Source of the DNA: Loripinus fragilis
Lineage: Eukaryota; Mollusca; Bivalvia; Lucinida; Lucinidae
DNA length: 64,000 nt
Reading direction: 5' to 3'
Assembly: GCA_964019695.1 (NCBI GenBank)
Contig: OZ026521.1
Span: forward strand, 33,949,601-34,013,600
Below, one piece after another: positions 54,671 to 64,000 of this stretch. The position numbers were made by a program, and so were the translations under genes. The notes under the pieces were generated by a model. The model ran no database searches, had not been told where the DNA came from, and saw only the letters and a list, made by a program, of their open reading frames with translations. Numbering within the stretch: the first letter of the stretch is position 1; the number at the start of each line of letters is the position of its first letter.

Positions 54671-55264
54671 TTGCTATTTTTAAAATCATGTTTTGTTTTA
54701 CATTTGTATCAAACCATAATACAGACTTTTTAATGTTGTATTCTGTTCAGTTAAAGAACATGTACAGTTATCTGAATAGCTCTTTGAAACTGTCAGATAT
54801 TGTACGTGGTCTCTCCTGTCAACAATCGTATTGCAACTAATTATCATTGTACAATCTCATCAACATCATTCCTTTTATTTTATCTTATAAATTTTTACTT
54901 TTTCCATCTTCATCATGTTTAGTTTAATACCGTCGGACGCTAATGACCCACAAGGGTTGATGCGTCGTTAAGAACCAAACAAACAAACAAACAAACAAAC
55001 TGTTCTTATGATAAAGGTGAATAAGCATTTTGCCATTGTGATTTTGTATTGGTTTAAAAACCCTTGCAATAATAAAACTATGGGGCTGTTTGCATTTGGA
55101 TGACCCTGTGTAACAAACAGCAATACATATAAATTGAAATGCAGCCTAATATCTTTTTTAAAGATATTTCTTGTTATGAGTGGTGTTTATAATAATGAGA
55201 CAGTTCTAGTTACAAACCTGAACACAGCCTAGTTTAGTAAAAGAGCTTCAAATGTCAAAGTTAA

Positions 55265-55470
55265 CCCATAAAGCCCCAATCACAACTGCAGCAGACGACA
55301 AATTTTGTGACATCTTTCCCAATTTTCGACAAAAATAAGGTATGATATTACATGAGAATCGTCGGCCAGCAGACTATTCTCGTGAAATATCATGCCTTAT
55401 TTGTTATTTTTTAAAAGCGGCAAAATTTGCAATTGTCGTCTGCTGCAAATTATATGTGGCGCTTTATGGG
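55265..55470. mobile_element. TTAA-type MITE, CCCATAAAGCGCCA family, copy 1
   Basis: TTAA at 55261-55264 and 55471-55474; ends cccataaagccccaatca and gtggcgctttatggg. Subterminal gcagcagacgacaaatttt and aattgtcgtctgctgc; the centre is tcatgagaatcgtc-type dyads. 206 bp. Two more copies, of 208 bp, at 59228 and 61213. Confidence 0.8.
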
Positions 55471-55568
55471 TTAACTCTTCAAGTGTCAGAACCAAATTAC
55501 TCCGAAAGGAAAGCATGTGCAAACAAAATAGTCCCAAATCAGTCTGCTCCTAGAGGAAATAAGGAAAA

Positions 55569-55780
55569 AGGGAGCCCAGTGGCGCAGTGGTAGAGTGCTT
55601 GACTCGAGACCGAGGGGCCAGGAGTTTGAGCCTCACGGGCATCACTGTGTTGTGGTCCTTGAGCAAGACACATCTATCCTAGCTTAGTACTGGTTCAACC
55701 CAGGAAGACCCGTCCCTGTTTAACTGAAAGATTGTTGATGGGACGTAAAGAATCAAATCAAACAAACAAACAAACAAACA
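55569..55780 (+). mobile_element. tRNA-derived SINE with 12-bp TSD
   Basis: Starts gggagcccagtggcgcagtg, box B region aggagtttgagcctc, body cttagtactggttcaaccca, end ttgatgggacgtaaagaatc with (caaa)n. The duplication aaataaggaaaa at 55557-55568 and 55781-55792 is exact. Confidence 0.93.
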
Positions 55781-55792
55781 AAATAAGGAAAA

Positions 55793-56216
55793 TAGCAGCA
55801 TCTATTTTTGGTCGAAAAATAAACATCATCTTTAATCTAGGGTTATGTGTATTGAATTTGTGTCTGAAGCTGGAAACTATCAAAGGAGCAAATAATAATT
55901 TGTCAATTCTGACACAATATATCACTTGATTGGAGGCGAAAGGTTGGAAAATCTTGATGTCAAAAAAATACCATCCTGAAATTGTTCTATTTATCACTAC
56001 TGTATGTACTTGTCTAAATGATATGTCCTGGTGCGGTCTGATAAGTCATGATGAGGGCCAAATGTACTCCAATAAAAATGTACTTTTATCTTCACTGGAT
56101 GATTTTCACAAGCGAAGTATTTATGCCAGGGAAAATTGTGAAAGGTCTTGACAAGGGTCTTATATATACCATTCTGTTCTAGTTACAACCTCAGAATGTT
56201 GTACATACTTGAACAA
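55793..56216. other. Intronic spacer
   Basis: No feature recognised; opposed short ORFs at 55732-55997 overlap the SINE tail. Confidence 0.4.
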
Positions 56217-56221
56217 ATGAT

Positions 56222-56462
56222 TTGAGCCGCGACATGAGATTTCCAACAATGTGGTATGTGCGACCAGCAAAGCCTCAGATCAGCCTGCGCATACGCACAG
56301 TCTGATCAGTGCCTTTGCTAGTTGCTTGAGGATTCTATGAGTGTTAAGCTACTGACCAAACAGTGTTTGGAGATTCTAAGCTTAAAGGGAGGCAGCACAG
56401 GCTCGTCTGAGGCTAAACTTGTCAAAATGTCAAATTGTTGGAAATCTCATGTCGTGGCTCAA
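56222..56462. mobile_element. GAGCCGTGACATG MITE, copy 2
   Basis: Left ttgagccgcgacatgagatt, right aaatctcatgtcgtggctcaa. Flanked by atgat on both sides (56217-56221, 56463-56467), a probable 5-bp duplication. The interior has gtatgtgcgaccagcaaagc and ctgcgcatacgcacagtctg. Confidence 0.78.
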
Positions 56463-56623
56463 ATGATATGTCATGGAGCTGGTTGATGTGTCATGATGGG
56501 GGCTAGGAGGGCATGATGAGGATTTAGCCACAAAAAGATCTAGGCAAACAGTGTACACTCAGGTTTACCTGATCAAGAAGGAGAATGTTTAGAGCCTTCA
56601 CTCTTTTCTATTATAGGGAGTAT

Positions 56624-56863
56624 TTGAGCCGTGACATGTGATTACCAACAATATGGCATTTTGACAAGTGTAGACTCAGACGAGCCTGTGCAGCCACCTT
56701 TTAAGCTTAGAAACTCCTAATGACGTTCTGTCAGTAGCTTAATGGTCATAGAATATTCAAGCGACCAGCAAAGGCTCTGATCAGACTGGGCGTATGCACA
56801 GGCTGATCTGAGGCTTTGCTGGTCGCACATACCACATTGTTGAAAATCTCATGTCATGGCTCA
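56624..56863. mobile_element. GAGCCGTGACATG MITE, copy 3 (reverse)
   Basis: Left ttgagccgtgacatgtgatt, right aaatctcatgtcatggctcat. Relative to copy 2 the interior is reversed (ccagcaaaggctctgatcag and gaggctttgctggtcgcaca on the right side). About 160 bp from copy 2. Confidence 0.75.
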
Positions 56864-58440
56864 TTTAGAGCCTTGTCTGTTTGCTAATATGGAGAGGTTT
56901 TGTTCCAACTTCGGAAGCCCACACTGTTGGTCTTGTGCTTCTTTATAGTTTTTGGAATTTTAGAACATTGATTGTAAGCATATTGCAGCTAGACACTGGC
57001 TTGATAGTTTGTATTATTTATATTTCCAACCAAAGGAACAGATGACATTGTTTTAGGTGCAGTTCATGTTAGTTTGGCCTCGGAATAAGTGTGCATGGGA
57101 TACTTACCGAAACAGCACTAAATTTCCATGAAACCATTATTCAGATAACAGTGGTCCTATAAAATTGCTTTATACAGTGGGCATGCCACATTTTGTCTGT
57201 ATCAACCAATTATTATTATTGCATCCTTTGGAAATGATGGAATGCATTCAAATTGTAGATCTGTATCCTATTTTCAAGGTCATAAATGCTTGATGCAATA
57301 CACTTTATGGAGATACAAGTCATTTCAAAGTCACTCCTCAGATACTGTCCTGCTAGGATTTATTGTAAAGATACTTTACAGAAAGTCTTTTTTCAGAAGA
57401 GTGGAAATCAAACAGTCTAAGCTGCCAATGTTAAAGCATGATTGCTATTGTCACACCTCAAGCCCATTCCAGAATTGACTCATATACAAGTATAGCTTTC
57501 TGGAAATGAAAAAAAGGCAAAGAGATAATTTGAGCCATATTATGGGAGAAAGGCCATTTGAAAGTCTTTTGATATATTCAATCTTGGCTTCATAACCCCA
57601 TAGGTAGGCTTTCAACAGAAACTGTCAATATTTATTGCTCTCTATAGATCGAGCTAAGCAAAAACAATTTGTGAAAAAAATGCAATATTTTCTTATCCAT
57701 CAATTTAAACATTTGATTTTGGTGCTAAAAATGTCTCATTGAGATTGTTCTTTTGAGTACCCACAGCATATGTTTTAGTTGAGAAATAAGAAAGATAATT
57801 TTCAAATACACATTCTTATCTGGAGGCCTTTTTCTCCATGAAAACTTTGCTGTGGTGAGAACCCACAACATATGTTTTGGTTGGGCAATACAATGAATGG
57901 CAGCCGGGATAGCTGATTTAGGCATTGGTTTTAAATTATTCATAGAATCCAGAACTTTAGTTAAGAGTGCGTAACGTAAATTTAATTTTCTTATTTCTCA
58001 ACCAAAACATATGTTGTGGGTACTCAAAAGAACCATCTCAAGACATATGTTAAAACTGATGGGTAAGAAAATATTCACAATTTTACGCTGATTTTTTTTG
58101 TTTATCTAAACCCCTGGAATCTCAGGACAGTAATTCATAGTCTGCTTGACAAGGAAGGTTCAGATCAATGCGCAGACTGATCTTTGCCTTATTTGTCTGC
58201 TTATAATGAAGGGCTTTTTACTTTTGACACAGTTCATTTAATGAATATCAGGAATCAATATCGCCAAATAAACGTCCAGCAGCATATATCAGGCTGGTAT
58301 AAGGAAATCAATCTCGCACTCAAAATTATACAAGCTTTATTGGCTGAATCGGGGCGTCATATCTTAAGACATATGTACAAATTAAGTGATAATTGTGGTC
58401 ACAGTGTAGTCTCTATCGTTGACTATCTATAGCTTCATTG
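56864..58440. other. Intronic stretch with TCAAAAGAACC dyads
   Basis: 57720-58060 holds several related blocks: gttcttttgagtacccacag, accaaaacatatgttgtggg, gtactcaaaagaaccatctc. They are related to the hairpin at 9727-9771. Otherwise featureless; I saw no host exon here. Confidence 0.45.
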
Positions 58441-58960
58441 TGAACTCTATATCTTGCAACAGTTTTGTCTTTTTATAGCAGCAATGTGGTCTCTATCTAT
58501 ATCTTGATATTTTTATCAACAATATGGTCTCTATTGTTATCAACAGCATGGTCTCTATCAAACAGTTATGATATCAACAATGTGGTCTCTATTTATAGCA
58601 GCAGTATGGTCGAATTTTTAGCTAGTCTCTGTAGCTGAGGAGGCTGATTTGAATCTCACTTTGTCGGAAACCCCAAAGACAGGTTTTGTCGTGCCGTGGC
58701 CCATATATTACAGTTATAACGGAATTAAGTGGTTCACTTGCTGTGCTCCTTCCCACTTAATTCCTTTATGATTATAATATATGATCTATAACCTATACCT
58801 ATAGCAGCAGTTTGGTCTATCTATAGCAATAGTGTGGTCTCTCCATTACAACAGTTTGGTCTATGTAGCAACATTGCACTTCTTATCATCAATAGTGACA
58901 GTGTGATATTAAAAGCAATAGTTTGTCTCTGACTGCTGTAACAACTTGGTTTTTATTTGA
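58441..58960 (+). repeat. Degenerate minisatellite of gtggtctctat units
   Basis: Irregular units of about 30 bp built from tatagcagcaatgtggtctc, interrupted at about 58619-58790 by the tctctgtagctgag repeat and a palindrome around gttataacggaattaagtgg. No coding content. Confidence 0.6.
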
Positions 58961-59227
58961 TTATGAAGTGCAGTATTTTAATGAGCACATGAAAGAAAGA
59001 TCATGGTAGAGCCTGTGGTGGAAAAATTGTTGTCATCATGCAGTTTGTAATTTACACGCTCAGTTATGTTAGCATTATGTTAGCGGTATCTGGGGTATGA
59101 CATTTCATGCAAATTGGATTCCCAGCAGATAATCTGATTTCATCAACTCTGCAGCTTCTCAAAGAGTTTAACCTTTAAACATCATGAGATAAAAGGTTGT
59201 AATAATTTTCTCTTTTTTCTCTTTTAA

Positions 59228-59435
59228 ACATGGAAGCGCCAATCACGACTGCAGCAGACGACAAATCTTGCATTATCTTTTCCCAATTTTTTAAAAAGAT
59301 AAGGAATGATATTTCATGAGAATCGTCTGCCAGCAGATGATTCTCATGAAATATCATGCCTTATTCATTATTTTTGAAAAAGCTTCAAAATTTGAAATTG
59401 TCGTCTGCTGCAAATTGTAGGTGGCGCTTTATGGG
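59228..59435. mobile_element. TTAA-type MITE, CCCATAAAGCGCCA family, copy 2
   Basis: TTAA at 59224-59227 and 59436-59439. The left end is diverged (acatggaagcgccaatcacg); the right end gtggcgctttatggg is intact. The central palindrome, gaatgatatttcatgagaat with attctcatgaaatatcatgc, is extensive. Confidence 0.75.
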
Positions 59436-59849
59436 TTAAAAATGGAAGCCCGCATGCAAACACACTGCAACAGATGACAATTCTTTCATGGCTTCTTTCT
59501 TCATTTTCAGGGAAAATAAGGCTTGAAATTTCATGTGAATTAGCTGCTCTGTTTGCCTATGTCCCACAAAAAGGACACTTTCTTTAAACAGGGTTCGCAC
59601 AGACCTTGAAAAGTCCTAGAATTGACCTTGGTCGTGGAAAACTCCTGGAATTTGAAAAATGGGCCATTTGTCCTGAAATTTTGCACATTTGTCCTTGAAA
59701 AAGTGGATTGGTCCTGGAAAATTATAAAAAATGAGTGATATTCAGATTCAATATGTCCGGTGGTGCAACATCATATTCAGATGAAGCTGTTATGCTGTTG
59801 TCCTCAGGAAGAGGTTTCACTTAGCTCTTCACTTGCTGGGGGGAAACAA

Positions 59850-60052
59850 GGGAGGGCAGTGGCTCAGTGGTAGAGTGCTTGACTCGAGACCGAGGGGCCG
59901 CGGGTTCAAGCCTCATCGGGGTCACTGCGTTTTGTCCTTGAGCAAGACACATTAATCCTAGCTTAGTACTGGTTCAACCCAGGAAGACCCATCCCTACAT
60001 AATTGAAAGATTGTTGATGGGATGTAAAGAATCAAATCACAGAAACAAAAAA
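59850..60052 (+). mobile_element. tRNA-derived SINE near 59.9 kb
   Basis: gagggcagtggctcagtggt, box B gcgggttcaagcctc, body cttagtactggttcaaccca, end gttgatgggatgtaaagaat. acttgctggg at 59830-59839 and 60053-60062 is the likely duplication, with about ten extra bases between it and the SINE head on the left. Confidence 0.87.
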
Positions 60053-60099
60053 ACTTGCTGGGATTTTTCTCAAAGTTAACATTTTTTAAAAAAAGATCG

Positions 60100-60230
60100 T
60101 TCAGGAATACCATCAGAGTGTCAAACAGTTTGGACCCAAATCAGGTTCAACATTTTGTTGGGCCTGATCTGGGTGCAAACTGTTTACAAAGGTTATCAGC
60201 AGACAACACTAGCTAGCAACGAGTTTTCAA
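60100..60230. repeat. GATCAGGCC palindrome element
   Basis: gtttggacccaaatcaggtt and ttgggcctgatctgggtgca form the stem, followed by aactgtttacaaaggttatc as in the copy at 9300. Confidence 0.65.
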
Positions 60231-60589
60231 ACACTGAGTGTCTACTGCTCATTTTGCTAAAAGCATAGTAATATTAATCATGATGAATAAGTAAAAAAAA
60301 GATGGTTTTCCAAATTAAGTTTAATCTTCTTAAAGTAGACAGATTCTAAATTTGGTACATGTTTTGCCTTAATTAGGTTACTAGTCTTAGAGAAGATCTT
60401 AGATGAATGAATTCAATTCCATCATTTTTGCTATTATGGAGACAACTGTTCTTCTCTTCATAAAGTCCACTGGAAAAATTACCAGAAAAATACAAATTAC
60501 TGTATTTGACCATATAAACTCACAGTGGTTGACCCAGAGGAGGTTACGGGGTTAGCTCAAGCCCCCCTCCCCGCCACCTGTTTTTAAAT

Positions 60590-60655
60590 GTCCTATGAAA
60601 ATGAAATAATTTGGTCTCAGTGAGACCAAAATATTTCATTTTCATGGGATATTTA
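60590..60655. repeat. Hairpin twin B (TTTGGTCTCAGTGAGACCAAA)
   Basis: atgaaataatttggtctcag pairs with tgagaccaaaatatttcatt; flanked by tcctatgaaa and ttcatgggat. Same element as 48650-48717, about 11.9 kb away. Confidence 0.75.
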
Positions 60656-60829
60656 AGAAAAATTAGATTAAACCAGCAAAGCCAACCCCCCACACAGGGC
60701 CATAATTATATATAATTATATGAACCCTCTTTCTAGAAATCCTGGATCTGCCCCTGACTCATATGGATCTGCCCCTGACTCATATGCTTATATGAGCTCA
60801 AACTGGAGTATTTTATAGATACATGCTGA

Positions 60830-60990
60830 AAAATGTAAGTGAGTCTGTTCCCGAAAATACCACAATCACACATTGCAGACCAAACCCACGGCACCGTAAG
60901 GAAGAGCCACAAAACAATAACAGTGACAACACACCAGGAAGACAAACAAAGTAAAGCAACCAGCTCTCTCTCTCTTCTCCATCTAGACGA
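60830..60990 (+). repeat. Dispersed repeat, copy 2 (aagtgagtctgttcccgaaa)
   Basis: Matches 28350-28510: aataccacaatcacacattg, cacggcaccgtaaggaagag, acaccaggaagacaaacaaa, ccagctctctctctctt. Short ORFs on the minus strand over it are not genes. Confidence 0.55.
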
Positions 60991-61212
60991 TTGAAAGGAA
61001 ACAAAGCACTGCACATCAAAATATGGAACAAACACAGAGCCCCCACAATGGGAGCAACAATAAACAACGAATCAACCACAACAGAACCACCGCCTTAGAA
61101 CAGACAGCAGTCTAAGCTGCTGTGGGGCTTAAATGCATTTTACTGGTACCAAATCTTCGCCCAAGATTCTGTTGATTTTTTGAATACTGTATGTTTATGC
61201 TTATTTCATTAA

Positions 61213-61420
61213 CCCTTAAAGCGCCACCTATAATTTGCAGCAGACGACAATTTAAAATTTTGCCGCTTTTTCAAAAAATAACAAATAAGGCATGATATTT
61301 CATGAGAATTGTCTGCTGGCAGACGATTCTCATGAAATATCATACTTTATTTTTGTTGAAAATTGGGAAAGATATCCCAAAATTTGTCGTCTGCTGCAGT
61401 CGTTATTGGCCCTTTAAGGG
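61213..61420. mobile_element. TTAA-type MITE, CCCATAAAGCGCCA family, copy 3 (reverse)
   Basis: TTAA at 61209-61212 and 61421-61424; ends cccttaaagcgccacctat and ggccctttaaggg. Opposite orientation to copies 1 and 2. Confidence 0.8.
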
Positions 61421-61666
61421 TTAAAAGTTTTTGTATGATATTTACAGGGTCTGGTATTGATAAATCAGGTTGGTAGGCTTGATTGGCTTCATTTTGCAGT
61501 CCTCTAATACAACTAAAAACAAAATCTGTTGAATATCCATCCCTCTTTTTTCTGCACCATGAGGTGCCCGGCAGATCCTTATTTTTTGCAATTTTTTTTT
61601 TAGAATTTTTGCAATACATGTAATAGCAATTAAATATGTTTTGTCTTACATTTATTGATACACAGT

Positions 61667-62434
61667 TAGTGTTGTATCGATGATCGATTATAATCGATGA
61701 TCAATCGAAAACTTCTTTCGATTCTACTAATCGATTATGTTTGGTAAAAATCGATTATAATCGAAAAGATTCACACCTGACACTCTTGAAAGCTACTATT
61801 CTAAATTTGCATCCATAAATTTAAAGGTTTATAGAATGTGAGGAATAAAGAAATAAACTGTAATTACAGCAACTAAGAAGTCTTCAGTGCACACCTTAAC
61901 CTTTTGTATGCTAATGACTTGGAGTGACTAGAGTTTTCACTCTTTGTTAAAGTACGTATTCAGGAGTGACTACTTAAAAGAGGGAAAACTAATGAAATGC
62001 TATGGAATGCCACATTTCATCAGGATCTACACCGTTTGCTAAGACATTAAATATCTTCAGAGAAAGAAATATACTTTTGTTTGGAAATAATAACCTGTGA
62101 CCCCTTGATGTATACAATGGACCTTCTCAAGTTTATTGTTTCAAACCGAAAGGAAAAATCCATAAGTGCATAAAGGGTTGAAATGCCAATGGCTGTTAAA
62201 TTGAGTTTGCATTCAGGACCAGTTGTGGTATTTGATAATGTACATAAAATAGCATGACACTGACGCTAACATATTTTTTATAAAGATAAGAGTTTCAAGC
62301 AGTACAAGGATAGACATTCTATGGGTTTCCCTTTCATATGATAATTTTCGATTATAATCGATCGTCAATCGAAACCTCCTGACTGATTATTTTCGATGAT
62401 TGATTATGAAAAATCCAATAATCGAACAACACTA
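61667..62434. mobile_element. hAT-like MITE with 8-bp TSD
   Basis: tacacagt at 61659-61666 and 62435-62442 is an exact 8-bp duplication, as made by hAT transposases. Ends tagtgttgtatcgatgatcg and, inverted, caataatcgaacaacacta. The subterminal regions are dense in ATCGATTATAATCGAT-like palindromes. 768 bp, no transposase. A TTAA-type MITE (61900-62177) is nested inside. Confidence 0.88.
61900..62177. mobile_element. TTAA-type MITE copy 3, nested in hAT-like MITE
   Basis: ttaa at 61896-61899, left end ccttttgtatgctaatg, right end gcataaagggttg. The interior gaaatgctatggaatgccac and tttcatcaggatctacaccg matches the family at 1837 and 5043. The right TTAA is mutated to TTGA. Confidence 0.65.
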
Positions 62435-62445
62435 TACACAGTAAT

Positions 62446-62656
62446 TACCTGTGTAAAACGGCCACTCTCAAAAACACCAAAAATTGGTTTTCAGTTAAGA
62501 CCAATTATCGCTTCATGCAGGTCAAAAGTATTGCAGAATGCTCCAAGGGGAGCATTCTGCAATACTTTCAACCTTCATTAAGCTACCATTTGTCATTAAG
62601 ATCTTTGTTTTGTCTATTTTTGAGTGGCAGTTTTGCACAGGTTTTACTGTACTGGC
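62446..62656. mobile_element. MITE with CAGTAAAACCTGTGTAAAAC ends, copy 2
   Basis: Left acctgtgtaaaacggccact, right ggcagttttgcacaggtttt then actgta. Central hairpin gcagaatgctccaaggggag with cattctgc. Reverse of copy 1 at 25285. It abuts the hAT-like duplication. Confidence 0.7.
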
Positions 62657-62764
62657 CGGGGAGGTGATAAAAGCCTCAGCTTGCTGCTATGGTTTTATTA
62701 CATCCCTTGAATCCAACTTTTCCAGCCATTGCCTGCTCTCTAGTCTGCTATACACTTTGGTAGC

Positions 62765-62835
62765 CTACATTGCAAACACTATGGACCCAGATCAGACTGC
62801 TCCAGTCTGATCAGGGTTTATAGTGTTTGTTTCCA
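62765..62835. repeat. Palindrome-family hairpin
   Basis: gcaaacactatggacccaga and tcagactgctccagtctgat fold back, closed by tttatagtgtttg. Confidence 0.55.
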
Positions 62836-62879
62836 AAGTAAAATCATTCTTAAGTGCATTTGAATATGTTCAGCAGAAC

Positions 62880-63588
62880 TATATATACTGTTCACAAAAA
62901 GTGGGGGATATTTGAATATTATAAACCATAGCATTTACCAAACTAATGTCATATACCTGAAACAGCTAATATCAATTAGCCAAGTCATCTAGCTGACAAT
63001 ATGAATAAAATTTTCTAGTATTAATCTGGTCACGTGTTCCTGAGACAACCATATTTAGTCCAGGGGTAGCTTTTCGATTTTCACATGTGAATATCACTGT
63101 GACGGATTATGCAATGGCTATGTTTTTTAAAAAGAAAATATCCGTTTTTCATTATTTTTTATGTTTAGAATTTGTTTTAACTCATTTTCCTCGATTTCAG
63201 GAATGAGAGGCTAAAATCTGTCACTTTTAAGTGAATTTTGCACTTTTCTACATTTTTGTCACCGCTCTATTTCCTAGAAATAGCAATTATGGTTCATGAA
63301 AAATATCTTAAAAAACAAAGATATCCAAAATGCATCTTTAGCAAGCATTTTCGAAAGCATGTCAAAAATTTTGATACTTTTTTGTGAAATTTGGGTCTTG
63401 ACCCCAAAGTGTCCTTGGCACGCCCTTAATGTCACATTTCTAAATTTTCAGCACTCAAATTATGCAGGAAAGCTGGCTTACATTTTGCTTTATCCAAAGA
63501 CAAAATTATTTATGCGACAAATTAGGATTTTAATTTCTAGATTTTTTATGTCCAAATATCACCTACTTTTTGTGGACAGTATATAGTA
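62880..63588. mobile_element. Tc1/mariner-like MITE
   Basis: Left tatactgttcacaaaaagtg, right ctttttgtggacagtatata; TA-rich flanks fit TA target choice. The inverted ends extend about 45 bp (gggatatttgaatatt versus aatatcaccta on the right). About 700 bp; the 96-codon frame at 63296-63586 lacks DDE/D transposase motifs. Confidence 0.75.
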
Positions 63589-63906
63589 AGCAGATGTTAT
63601 TTCCATGACAAATGTTTTGGCAAGATAAGGGTTATGAGGCATTATTGGTCAAACAGATTTTGTTTCTTAATGTGTTTCACAAACAGTAGTTGACTAAATA
63701 TATGTTGTAATTGACTGCTCGGAGAGTCCTGGCTTTTGCTAAGTAACAGTGTTAATTATTATGATGACTGTTTGAGCTAGCTGGATCCAAACCATTTGAA
63801 CCCCTGATAGTTTCAGGACTGAAAGAATTTTTCGAAAAATTAATTTTGAAAAAGGTCAGTAGTCAACAAAAAAGCATGAAAATTTACCCCAGGATGCAAA
63901 GAGTTA

Positions 63907-64000
63907 CATGCGTGGATCCAGAAAGTGTTGTCAGAGGGGGTCCAAATTTGATAACGTTTTTTTTTTTTTTAGTTTATGAGGGGATAGAGGATCCAAATCT
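63907..64000. mobile_element. GGATCCAG-end MITE, cut by window edge
   Basis: catgcgtggatccagaaagt then gtcagagggggtccaaattt, matching the start of the copy at 43140. The right end is outside the window. Confidence 0.65.

Larger units (their letters stand above)
49652..54999 (+). mobile_element. I/Nimb-like LINE with TSD, 5'-truncated
   Basis: 5,348 bp on the host strand. ctgttct occurs at 49645-49651 and 55000-55006 as target-site duplication. Two ORFs almost abut (ORF1 stop at 50917, ORF2 ATG at 50921). The 3' UTR (about 320 bp) ends ggttgatgcgtcgttaagaa and (caaa)n rather than poly(A). APE endonuclease, RT and a C-terminal RNase H with a multi-CCHC ORF1 place it in the I group; Nimb-like is my best guess. 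The ORF1 frame is open up to the left duplication without a start, so the 5' end was lost on insertion. Confidence 0.93.

Noticed and set aside
63296..63586. 96-codon ORF as a Tc1/mariner transposase remnant
   Set aside because: No helix-turn-helix or DDE/D motif is visible; it ends in the terminal inverted repeat.

Overview
This window is eukaryotic and animal. It is best read as about 64 kb from the middle of one intron-rich gene on the + strand, with introns packed with transposable elements. Four exons can be joined in phase across 43 kb. They encode the WW domain and the whole PDZ domain of a FRMPD4 (Preso)-like scaffold protein. The gene's start lies upstream of the window, and its FERM domain must lie downstream. 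The repeat types (DIRS-like retrotransposon, Tx1/L1-like and I/Nimb-like LINEs, tRNA-headed SINEs, many short inverted-repeat elements, AT-rich introns) suggest a lophotrochozoan, most likely a bivalve mollusc. The species assignment is inference.

Layout. 1-5890: intron with MITEs, a 120-bp minisatellite and a SINE nested in a MITE. 5990-6109: WW exon, preceded by a partial 99-nt copy of its own acceptor and 5' part. 6110-33267: 27-kb intron. It holds a 1.0-kb terminal-inverted-repeat element rich in TACGTT-like words; an apparently identical 2,192-bp tandem duplication (7882-12265); and a nest (about 12.2-25.25 kb). The nest contains a decayed DIRS retrotransposon (12891-19186) that is itself split by a TA-flanked mariner-like element, and beside it an antisense Tx1/L1-like LINE with both ORFs open. 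The rest of this intron has MITEs and a TGACGT-rich stretch with a TATA box. 33268-33428 and 34857-34959: PDZ exons. 34960-48976: intron made largely of tandem arrays (about 560, 120 and 129 bp) and foldback elements. 48977-49028: last PDZ exon. 49029-64000: next intron, with a nearly full-length I/Nimb-like LINE in sense orientation whose target-site duplication is visible (49652-54999), SINEs, TTAA-flanked MITEs, a hAT-like MITE with 8-bp duplication and a Tc1/mariner-like MITE.

How the parts relate. The host exons form one transcript unit. The DIRS and Tx1/L1-like elements lie antisense to it and the I-like LINE lies sense. The SINEs end in a tail resembling that of the I-like LINE, which suggests that lineage mobilises them. 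Most short open frames in the window are chance or repeat-derived. I found no bacterial, viral, CRISPR or biosynthetic system. The most informative anomalies are the duplicated in-phase splice acceptor at the WW exon, the sequence-perfect tandem duplication, the datable nested insertions and the unclassified TIR element at 6594-7621.
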